Of a DNA stretch of 64,000 bases, positions 57,909-64,000 are shown piece by piece (the first letter of the stretch is position 1; each line of letters opens with the position of its first letter). Source of the DNA: Kribbella pratensis (GTDB lineage: Bacteria > Actinomycetota > Actinomycetes > Propionibacteriales > Kribbellaceae); the NCBI RefSeq assembly GCF_004366075.1, contig NZ_SODU01000002.1:1364758-1428757 (forward strand). The letters run 5' to 3'. Under the pieces are notes generated by a model. The model worked only from the letters and a program-made list of their open reading frames with translations, was not told the DNA's origin and made no database searches. The translations under genes and the position numbers were made by a program.

Positions 57909-58556
57909 TTGAAGCGGTTCGTGGTGCCGCCGAACTGGCCGTCCCCGCCCCGGCGCAGCTGGGTCCCGCCGAAGACCTGGCGCCCGGATCCGTCCTGGCC
58001 GCCGGCTCCGGAGGGCTGGAAGTTCTGGGTCGACGGCAAGGGTGAGCCGGTCCTCGGCCCGATCGGCCGGTACGGCGCTCCGTCCCGCCGAGCCGCGTAC
58101 GCCGCCGCCGCGGCGATGATCGTGTTCGCCGGGGTCAACCTCTGGGCGGTGCTCGTCATCGGCCAGTTCGGGGGATCGGATGATCCGGCGGCGGTGAAGT
58201 TCGCCGAGGAATCGCCGTCCGCCGTTCCGGCGGTCAGCTCGACGAGTCCCGTCGTACCGCGGGCGACGTCAACGCCGCCGCTGGTGCCACGGACGGTCCT
58301 GGTGCCGAGCGAGGGCCCGACCTCCCGGCCGACCCAGCGACCGACCCAGCGCCCGACCCGGAAGCCGACCGCGACCAAGACCACCGAGCGGACCACGCCG
58401 AAGCCGACCCGCACGACCACCAGCACGGCGACCGCGAGGCCGTCGCTGCCGACCAGTCGCCCGTCGACCCGGGAAGAACTCCTCCGGCAGTACTGCATCG
58501 ACCGCGGCATCGACCCGGCCTGGTGCGACCCGGCCAACTGGGAGCGAACGCCCTGA
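57909..58556 (+). CDS. Single-pass membrane protein with Pro/Thr-rich extracellular stalk
   Basis: A 215-residue protein: a Trp/Pro-rich cytoplasmic start (RSWVPPKTWRPDPSWPPAPEGW), one helix near residues 65-88 and a 90-residue stalk of Thr/Pro/Arg repeats such as TQRPTQRPTRKP, ending in a Cys-containing YCIDRGIDPAWCDP. TTG 57909 is chosen because GGAGGAG is 7 bp upstream. A cell-surface role is likely; nothing more can be said. Confidence 0.7.
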   Translation: MKRFVVPPNWPSPPRRSWVPPKTWRPDPSWPPAPEGWKFWVDGKGEPVLGPIGRYGAPSRRAAYAAAAAMIVFAGVNLWAVLVIGQFGGSDDPAAVKFAEESPSAVPAVSSTSPVVPRATSTPPLVPRTVLVPSEGPTSRPTQRPTQRPTRKPTATKTTERTTPKPTRTTTSTATARPSLPTSRPSTREELLRQYCIDRGIDPAWCDPANWERTP

Positions 58557-58563
58557 CGCCCTG

Positions 58564-58593
58564 TTGACAACCGGGGCGGTCCACGTCCATCCT
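58564..58593 (+). promoter_or_regulatory. Promoter of the ArsR/SRPBCC/SDR operon (leaderless)
   Basis: TTGACA (58564-58569) is a perfect -35 element, and CATCCT (58588-58593) is an acceptable -10 at 18-bp spacing. The start point would fall at about 58600, at the ATG of the regulator, which has no ribosome site. A leaderless mRNA is implied. Confidence 0.6.
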
Positions 58594-58594
58594 T

Positions 58595-58622
58595 AACCAC
58601 ATGGTTTTGAAACCACTTGGTT
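58595..58622 (+). promoter_or_regulatory. Tandem operators of the ArsR-family regulator
   Basis: AACCACATGGTT (58595-58606) and AACCACTTGGTT (58611-58622), both of form AACCA-N2-TGGTT, lie 16 bp apart centre to centre. The first overlaps the start codon at 58601. This fits repression by blocking both the start point and early elongation. Confidence 0.65.
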
Positions 58623-58948
58623 ATGAAGATGGACTGACGGGCGTCTTCGCGGCGCTCGCCGACCCGACCCGCCGGGCGATCCTGACCCAGCTCAAGCACG
58701 GGGACGCGACGGTCGCCGAGCTCGCGGCCCCGTTCAGCATGTCGCAGCCGGCCGTCTCCAAGCACCTGAAGGTGCTCGAGAACGCCGGACTGATCAGCCG
58801 CTCGCAACGGGCGACCGCCCGGCTCAGCCACCTCGAGGCTGAACCGCTCCGGACGGCCGTCGGCTGGCTGATGGACTACCGCGCCTACTGGGCGGAGAGC
58901 TTCGACCGTCTGGACGACCTGCTCGACGACCTGAAGGGGGAGTCGTGA
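58601..58948 (+). CDS. ArsR-family winged-helix regulator
   Basis: A 115-residue regulator: ALADPTRRAILTQLKHGDATVAELA, SQPAVSKHLKVLENAGLISR, a wing, and a C-terminal YRAYWAESFDRLDDLLDDL helix of the SRPBCC-associated subgroup (no metal cysteines). ATG 58601 lies at the predicted start point with no leader. It is translationally coupled to the SRPBCC gene (GTG 58945 overlaps the stop by 4 bp). Confidence 0.88.
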   Translation: MVLKPLGYEDGLTGVFAALADPTRRAILTQLKHGDATVAELAAPFSMSQPAVSKHLKVLENAGLISRSQRATARLSHLEAEPLRTAVGWLMDYRAYWAESFDRLDDLLDDLKGES

Positions 58949-59424
58949 AGGTCATCGCTGAGCCGGGCGTTCCGCAGGTCGTCATCATCCGGGAGTTCCG
59001 GGCGCCGCGGGAGCTGCTGTTCCGCGCGTACACCGAGCCCGACCTGGTGAAGCGCTGGCTGGGTCCGGCCGAACTCGAGCTGGTCGTGAACCAGCTCGAC
59101 CCGCAGCACGGCGGTCGCTGGCGGTGGACGCAGTACGACAGCGACGGCAAGGGCTATGTGTTCCACGGGCTGTACCACGGGGAGCCGACGCCGGAGCGCA
59201 TCGTGCAGACGTACGAGTTCGACCATGCACCAGGAACCGTTTATCTGAATCTGATCACCTTCGACGAGGCCGACGGGGTCACCACCCTGACGCAGAACAC
59301 CGTGTTCTTCGCGGTCGAGGACCGCGACCTGTACGTCGCCGGCGGCATGGAGCGCGGCATCCGCGCCTCGATGCAGCAACTCGACGACCTCGTCACCCAA
59401 CTGGCAAAGGAGTCCAACTCATGA
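58945..59424 (+). CDS. SRPBCC/AHSA1-family protein
   Basis: A 159-residue START-fold protein: IIREFRAPRELLFRAYTEPDLVKRWLGP at the start and GMERGIRASMQQLDDLVTQL at the end are typical of the AHSA1/CalC-like group regulated by an ArsR-type partner. It has a hydrophobic cavity for a ligand by family knowledge. GTG 58945 overlaps the regulator and its stop overlaps the SDR start at 59421. Confidence 0.88.
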   Translation: MKVIAEPGVPQVVIIREFRAPRELLFRAYTEPDLVKRWLGPAELELVVNQLDPQHGGRWRWTQYDSDGKGYVFHGLYHGEPTPERIVQTYEFDHAPGTVYLNLITFDEADGVTTLTQNTVFFAVEDRDLYVAGGMERGIRASMQQLDDLVTQLAKESNS

Positions 59425-60164
59425 TGCTCAACGACAAGCAGGCAATCGTGTACGGCGCGGCCGGCCCGATCGGCGGCGCGGTCGCCAAGGCGTTCGCCGC
59501 CGAAGGTGCGACCGTCCATCTCGCCGGACGTACGGCGGAGCGCCTCGAACGGGTCGCGGACGAGATCCGCGCCGCGGGCGGCAAGACCGAGATCGCCGTC
59601 GTCGACGCCCTCGACGAACGATCCGTCGACGACCACGCCGCCACGGTCGGCCGGATCGACATCTCGTTCAACCTGATCGGCCACACGCAGTACTTCGGTA
59701 CGCCGCTGATCGACATGTCCCTCGCCGACGTCGAGGAGCCGGTGCGCAACATGCTGCGCACCTTCTACCTCACGTCCCGCGCGGCCGCCCGGCGCATGGT
59801 CGAGCAAGGGTCCGGCGTGATCCTGACGTTCGGCGGGAACGGCGACCCCGTGGCGAACCTCGGCGCCTTCCAGACAGGGTTCGGTGCTGTCGAGGCGATG
59901 CGCCGCAGCCTGGCGCGCGAGCTCGGCCCGCACGGAATCAGGGTGATCACGTTGCAGACCAACGGCATCCCGGAATCGAACCCGGACACGTACCCGGAGG
60001 ACTTCCGCCGCGAGGTAGCCGAACACACCGCCGCCCAGACCATGCTGAACCGTGCCGCCACTCTCGCCGACGTCGCCGCCATCGCGACCTTCGCAGCCTC
60101 CGACCAGGCCCGCTCGATCACCGGCACGGCGATCAACCTCACCGCCGGCGCCGTCGTCAACTAA
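59421..60164 (+). CDS. SDR-family protein without catalytic Tyr/Lys
   Basis: A 247-residue Rossmann protein with VYGAAGPIGGAVAKAFA. In the place of YxxxK it has FQTGF in GAFQTGFGAVEAMRRSL, and the NNAG motif reads NLIGHTQ, so an ordinary SDR mechanism is improbable. The end TGTAINLTAG is standard. It may act as an NAD(P)-binding regulator. It overlaps the SRPBCC gene by 4 bp and the convergent OCD gene by 4 bp. Confidence 0.82.
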   Translation: MMLNDKQAIVYGAAGPIGGAVAKAFAAEGATVHLAGRTAERLERVADEIRAAGGKTEIAVVDALDERSVDDHAATVGRIDISFNLIGHTQYFGTPLIDMSLADVEEPVRNMLRTFYLTSRAAARRMVEQGSGVILTFGGNGDPVANLGAFQTGFGAVEAMRRSLARELGPHGIRVITLQTNGIPESNPDTYPEDFRREVAEHTAAQTMLNRAATLADVAAIATFAASDQARSITGTAINLTAGAVVN

Positions 60165-61087
60165 CTCAGGAAGTCGACCGTTCGGAAATCGCCCTTCGAG
60201 GCCTGGTACACCGGCCAGGCAACCGCGAGGTCCTGCCAAGGCAGTCCAACGGGCGCATACACGGTGACTTCTTCCGCCGACCGGCGACCGGCGGCGACTC
60301 CGTTCAGTACGTCGGTCAGCGTCGCGTGAGCCGCATCGACGGCCAGGCCGACGTTGCCCAAGGCGCCCATTTGTGCGGCGAGGGAGCGGTCGTCGACGAT
60401 CACACGGGCAGCCGTCAGCAAATCGGCGGACAGCTCCACCTTCCCTGGCTCGTCAGCTCCCAACGTCGTGAGATGCGAACCCGGCCGGACATCGGCCGCG
60501 GTGAGCAACGGCTCTCGAGACCAGGTGGCCAGCACGACAACCTCGGCGGCCGCAGCAACCTCCTGCGGGCTGCTCACCACAACACCCGGAATCCCTTGCT
60601 GGGCAAGGAATTCCGAGGCCCGCTCCGGTACGACGTCATGCACAACGAGGCGGTCGACTCGGCGGAGGGCGACCAACCCGGCAAGTGTCATCGCTGCCTG
60701 CGCTCCGGCACCGATGATGCCGACTGTTCCTGCTGGAGCCAGGGCGTCTGTGGCGAGGGCGGCTGCCAGGCCGGTGCGCCAGGCGGTGATGGTGGAGCTG
60801 TCGAGGAGGGCGAGGAGGGTGCCGTCGGTGGTGTCGTGGAGACACACCACACCGCGCAGAGCCGGCGTGGCGCCGGGGAACTTGGCGTTGACCTTCACGG
60901 TGTACGCCGGGATGCCCGCAATCACGCCCGGCAGCAGCGCTGTCGCAGTACCGGGACCAGGCAGATCAGTGCGGATCCGCAGTGGCTCGATCTCACCGGA
61001 CTGGAGGAACCCAGCACGTAATGCGTCGAGCACAACAGGGACGTCGAGCGCCTGCAGGACATCCGACCGGGTGAGGAGAGCTGTCAT
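60161..61087 (-). CDS. Ornithine cyclodeaminase/ketimine reductase family protein
   Basis: A 308-residue OCD-family enzyme. The dinucleotide motif GIIGAGAQAAMTLAGL is canonical, with STITAWRTGLAAALAT upstream of it and PGSHLTTLGADEPGK after. It belongs to the group that includes ornithine and lysine cyclodeaminases and ketimine reductases. It overlaps the FAD oxidoreductase stop by 1 base; these and the ALDH form a three-gene unit. Confidence 0.87.
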   Translation of the reverse strand: MTALLTRSDVLQALDVPVVLDALRAGFLQSGEIEPLRIRTDLPGPGTATALLPGVIAGIPAYTVKVNAKFPGATPALRGVVCLHDTTDGTLLALLDSSTITAWRTGLAAALATDALAPAGTVGIIGAGAQAAMTLAGLVALRRVDRLVVHDVVPERASEFLAQQGIPGVVVSSPQEVAAAAEVVVLATWSREPLLTAADVRPGSHLTTLGADEPGKVELSADLLTAARVIVDDRSLAAQMGALGNVGLAVDAAHATLTDVLNGVAAGRRSAEEVTVYAPVGLPWQDLAVAWPVYQASKGDFRTVDFLS

Positions 61088-62244
61088 CAGACGATGTTCC
61101 GCTCAGGGCGGACGGTGGACCGGAAGCGGTCGGCGCTCAGCGGAGTGACGTCGACGAACGGTTCCCGGTCCAGGTAGAGGTCGCGAATCACCTCGCCGAC
61201 AGCAGGCCCCTGCAGGAAGCCATGGCCCGAGAACCCTGTCGCGTAAAGGAATCGCGAGATGCTGTCCGCCTCGCCGATCAGGGCGTTGTGGTCGGGCGTG
61301 ACCTCGTACAGGCCGGCCCAACCGCCGGTCAGCCCGACGTCGAGGAGCGAGGGCGCCCGTCGTGCCATGGCCTCGGTCAGCCGGGGGATCCACGTATCCG
61401 TCCGGTTGAGGTGGAATCCGGGCTCCTCGTCGGGATCGGACAGGCCGACGAGGAGCCCGGGCCCCTCGCGGTGGAAGTAGAACGTCGTACCGAAGTCGAT
61501 CGTCATCGGCAGATCGGCCGGCAGACCTTGGATCGCCTCGGTGACAACGATCTGGCGTCGCAACGGAACCACCGGAAGCTCGACCCCGACCATCTCACCG
61601 ACCTGCGCGGACCAAGCACCTGCCGCACAGATCACCGTCCCGGTCCGGATCTCACCGCGGCTCGTCCGCACCGTCGTCACATGGTTGCCAGCAGCCTCGA
61701 TCCCCAGCACCTCGCACCCGGTGACCAACCGGGCCCCGAGCCGCCGGGCAGCCGATGCATATCCCAGTACAACGGACTCCGGCGTGCAATGCCCCGCGCT
61801 CGGCGAGAAACACGCACCGACCAACCCGTCCGCCGCAACGACCGGCGCCAGGGCGACCGCCTCGTCGACGGAGACCATCCGCGTCGGGAAACCCGAGCTC
61901 TGCTGCAACCTGTTCTGCAGCGCGGTGCTCTCGCGGAAATGCTCGACCTGCTCCGCACTGTCGAGCAAGAACAGGTACCCGACCTGGTGCAGGTCGATCT
62001 CCTGCCCGGGCCGCTCACCGAACCGCGCAAACGCCTCGAGACTGCGCGCACCCAGCGCGATGTTCACGTCGTCCGAGAAGTTCGCCCGTACTCCACCGGC
62101 CGCCTTGCAGGTGGAGCCCGACCCCAGCTCGTTCATCTCCAGCAACACCACGTCCCGCACGCCGGCCTCGGCCAGGTGGAACGCGATGCTCGTCCCCATC
62201 ACCCCACCACCAACAACCACCACGTCGGCAACCCCAGCCACCAT
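61087..62244 (-). CDS. FAD-dependent amino-acid oxidase (sarcosine oxidase-like)
   Basis: A 385-residue DAO/sarcosine oxidase beta-like flavoprotein. The ADVVVVGGGVMGTSIAFHLAEAGVRDVVLLE FAD motif begins at residue 6, and SGSTCKAAGGVRANF plus GVELPVVPLRRQIVVTEA are family marks; GWAGLYEVTPDHNALIG and GFSGHGFLQGPAVGEVI complete the cofactor site. Substrates of the family are secondary amines, such as sarcosine, proline or pipecolate. ATG 62244 has GGAG 8 bp upstream. Confidence 0.87.
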   Translation of the reverse strand: MVAGVADVVVVGGGVMGTSIAFHLAEAGVRDVVLLEMNELGSGSTCKAAGGVRANFSDDVNIALGARSLEAFARFGERPGQEIDLHQVGYLFLLDSAEQVEHFRESTALQNRLQQSSGFPTRMVSVDEAVALAPVVAADGLVGACFSPSAGHCTPESVVLGYASAARRLGARLVTGCEVLGIEAAGNHVTTVRTSRGEIRTGTVICAAGAWSAQVGEMVGVELPVVPLRRQIVVTEAIQGLPADLPMTIDFGTTFYFHREGPGLLVGLSDPDEEPGFHLNRTDTWIPRLTEAMARRAPSLLDVGLTGGWAGLYEVTPDHNALIGEADSISRFLYATGFSGHGFLQGPAVGEVIRDLYLDREPFVDVTPLSADRFRSTVRPERNIV

Positions 62245-62270
62245 CAACCTACTCCAGGTAGATCGAGGGG

Positions 62271-63815
62271 TCAGGGGAGCTGGTACGTCAGGTCGGCTTC
62301 GACCGTCTCGGTGTCCATCTGGGCCTTTTGCAGTTTGCCTGAATAGTCCCAGTTCATGGACTGCCAGCGGGTGAACTGGTCCAGGACCCACATCCCGCTC
62401 TGCCGGGAGCCGTTGCCGGACTTCCCGTTCCCGCCGAACGGCAGGTGTGCCTCGGCGCCGGACGTCGAGTTGTTGACGCTCACCATCCCCGCCGAGATCC
62501 CCTGCGCGAACCGGAACGCCTTGTTCGGATCGGTCGTGTAGATCGAGCTGGACAACCCGTACCCCGACTTGTTGCCCAGCGCAATCGCCTCGTCCAGCGT
62601 CGAGTACGGCGTGACGCCGACGACCGGCCCGAACGTCTCGTTCAGGAACAGTTCGTCGTCCGCCTGCACCCCGGCCACGATCGTCGGGTGGTAGAACAGT
62701 CCGGCCGCCGGATCGCCGACGAATCCGGCCCGGGGGTTGTCCGCCGTGACCCGGCCGGTCCGGCCGATCACCCGGTGATGCGCCGCGATCCACCCCAGCG
62801 ACTTCTCGAACCCCGCCGCGAACTTCTCGTCCAGCAACGGCCCGAACAGCACGTCCTGCGTCGGGTCGCCCATCGCCGCGTCCGCGGTCGCCCGCCCGAA
62901 GCGGTCCAGGAACTCGTCGTACACGGACCGGTGCACGATCGCCGTCCCCAAGGACGTGCACCGTTGTCCCGCCGTACCGAAGCCGGAGAACAACGCGCCC
63001 TCGACGGCCAGGTCCAGCTCCGCGTCCTCGGTGATCACCATCGGGTTCTTACCGCCGAGCTCCAGGCACGGCGTCTGCAGGTGACGGCCGCACAACTCGC
63101 CGATCCGGGTGCCGACCGCGCTCGATCCGGTGAATCCGACCTTGTTGATCAGTCCGGCCTCCAGGGCCCGCTCGAGACCGGTGAACGTGTCCGGCCCGTC
63201 GGCGTACACCACGTTGAACACCCCGACCGGTACGCCGGAATGCGCGAAGATCTCGTAGAACGCGTCCGAGACGACAGCGGAGTACTCCGCCGGCTTCCAG
63301 ACGACCGTGTTGCCGCAGAGCAGCGCCGGGACGATGTACCAGGACGGGACCGCGACCGGGAAGTTGCCGGCCGTGATCACCGCGACGGTGCCGACCGGTC
63401 GGCGGAATGTGAACAACTGCTTGTCCGGCATCTCCGACGGCACCGTCTGCCCGTACAGCCGTCGGCCCTCGCCGAGGAAGAAGTCGCAGGTGTCGATGAT
63501 CTCCTGCACCTCGCCCCGCGCCTCACCCAGAGGCTTCCCGATCTCCCGCGTGACGAGCGCGGCGAGCCGCTCCTTGTTGAGAGTCATCAGCCGGCCCGCG
63601 TTCGAGATCACCTGGCCGCGTTGCGGCGCCGGGGTCGCGGCCCACGCGGCCTGCGCGGACCGGGCCGCTTCGGCAGCCTGGACGAACACCTCCGGCCCGG
63701 CGCTGCCGACCGTCCCGACGACGTCGCTCAGCTGTGCGGGGTTGGTCGACGGAGTACGCCGTACCGCTTCCGCCACTCGTTCGCCACCGACAACGGACAG
63801 CACCTCACCGGCCAT
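62271..63815 (-). CDS. Aldehyde dehydrogenase (ALDH7/aminoadipate-semialdehyde-like)
   Basis: A 514-residue NAD-dependent aldehyde dehydrogenase. AGNFPVAVPSWYI, the Glu252 of LELGGKNP, the Cys286 of GTAGQRCTSLG and FTGSSAVG are all present. The extended TAGQRCTSLGTAIVH segment resembles antiquitin/ALDH7 enzymes that oxidise alpha-aminoadipate semialdehyde. It is the first of a three-gene unit with an amine-oxidase-type FAD protein and an OCD-family protein, so a role in lysine/pipecolate or ornithine/proline catabolism fits. This specificity is inferred. Confidence 0.9.
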   Translation of the reverse strand: MAGEVLSVVGGERVAEAVRRTPSTNPAQLSDVVGTVGSAGPEVFVQAAEAARSAQAAWAATPAPQRGQVISNAGRLMTLNKERLAALVTREIGKPLGEARGEVQEIIDTCDFFLGEGRRLYGQTVPSEMPDKQLFTFRRPVGTVAVITAGNFPVAVPSWYIVPALLCGNTVVWKPAEYSAVVSDAFYEIFAHSGVPVGVFNVVYADGPDTFTGLERALEAGLINKVGFTGSSAVGTRIGELCGRHLQTPCLELGGKNPMVITEDAELDLAVEGALFSGFGTAGQRCTSLGTAIVHRSVYDEFLDRFGRATADAAMGDPTQDVLFGPLLDEKFAAGFEKSLGWIAAHHRVIGRTGRVTADNPRAGFVGDPAAGLFYHPTIVAGVQADDELFLNETFGPVVGVTPYSTLDEAIALGNKSGYGLSSSIYTTDPNKAFRFAQGISAGMVSVNNSTSGAEAHLPFGGNGKSGNGSRQSGMWVLDQFTRWQSMNWDYSGKLQKAQMDTETVEADLTYQLP

Positions 63816-63845
63816 ACGGCTACCTCCTCGTCGTAGGCCTCCACC

Positions 63846-64000
63846 CTAAGTCGGCGGCGGGATCTTGTGGTCGGGGTAGAGATCCGGGATCGGGATGGGC
63901 ATCCGCCACAGGCGGGAGTCGGGGTGGATCATGCCGTGCCGGATGGCGACGTACCGGAGCAGGCGGAGCGGGCCCGCGATCAGTACGACGGCCAGTGGCA
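63846..64000 (-). CDS. C-terminal end of an unidentified protein, 5' end outside window
   Basis: The last 51 codons of a minus-strand gene, from the right edge to a TAG at 63846-63848. The visible part has a hydrophobic segment (LAVVLIAGPLRLLRYVAIR) and a short Pro-rich tail ending DHKIPPPT, so a membrane-associated protein is possible. It is 30 bp upstream of the aldehyde dehydrogenase gene in the same direction. Identity not known. Confidence 0.55.
   Translation of the reverse strand, partial: PLAVVLIAGPLRLLRYVAIRHGMIHPDSRLWRMPIPIPDLYPDHKIPPPT

Noticed and set aside
61087..62961. A 624-codon version of the sarcosine-oxidase-like gene
   Set aside because: The extra 5' part is the aldehyde dehydrogenase gene in another frame on the same strand. 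The FAD motif starts just after ATG 62244 with a ribosome site.
1..64000. Integrated phage, IS element or tRNA-associated island
   Set aside because: No integrase, transposase, tRNA gene or flanking direct repeats were found. The arsenic island is identified by gene content, not by mobile-element borders.

Overview
The window is chromosomal DNA of a high-GC actinomycete. The evidence is pervasive G/C-ending codons, many GTG starts, GGAGG-type ribosome sites, DUF222/HNH and TIGR03086 proteins, mycothiol-type DinB folds, and many large ATPase LuxR regulators. The style resembles Propionibacteriales such as Kribbella, but that is an impression, not a test. No rRNA, tRNA, phage, integrase, transposase or CRISPR array was recognised. 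Nearly all the DNA is coding; the only gene-free stretches over 300 bp are 22627-22960 (candidate small RNA) and 40202-40723 (minisatellite).

Layout. 1-9.4 kb: two closely related LuxR/ATPase regulators flank an enoyl-CoA hydratase, followed by a Bax-inhibitor-1 protein, a VOC protein, a SnoaL-like protein, an epoxide hydrolase and a pentapeptide/DinB protein. 9.4-15.5 kb: an arsenic island with an ArsR-ArsC fusion, aquaglyceroporin, thioredoxin-type ArsC, ArsO-like monooxygenase, a second ArsR, a Cys-rich flavoprotein and an MFS exporter; there is no ArsB or ACR3 pump. 15.5-33.4 kb: single-gene and two-gene units, including a divergent TIGR03086/MarR pair, an ECF sigma/anti-sigma pair, a third ATPase LuxR regulator, an arylamine N-acetyltransferase, an MFS-SnoaL-VOC operon and a divergent SDR/LysR pair. 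33.4-37.6 kb: a YeiH exporter with its GntR regulator, a GH2 glycosidase, a methyltransferase and an acetyltransferase.

37.7-42.8 kb is unusual. An RNA methyltransferase, a metal-sensing ArsR, a CDF transporter, an intergenic minisatellite and a DUF222/HNH protein carry five separate tandem-repeat expansions of different unit lengths. 42.9-46.9 kb: a compact operon of two esterase-fold hydrolases, an ATP-grasp enzyme and an amidohydrolase, with no pathway I can name. 47-55.4 kb: a winged-helix protein plus a second epoxide hydrolase divergent from a WYL regulator across a perfect 27-bp inverted repeat, a two-component system, a VanY-like peptidase, a small GyrA-like protein and a YqeB-family membrane protein. 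55.4-57.8 kb: an ornithine-cyclodeaminase-like protein overlaps a histidine-ammonia-lyase-fold protein that lacks the MIO tripeptide. 58.6-60.2 kb: an ArsR/SRPBCC/SDR operon, probably leaderless. 60.2-63.8 kb: ornithine cyclodeaminase family, sarcosine-oxidase family and aldehyde dehydrogenase genes that fit cyclic amino-acid catabolism, for example via pipecolate or proline.

The best candidates for undescribed biology are the MIO-less lyase with its partner, the hydrolase/ATP-grasp/amidohydrolase operon, the repeat-expansion hotspot, the pump-less arsenic island with Cys-tailed flavoprotein, and the candidate small RNA at about 22.8 kb.
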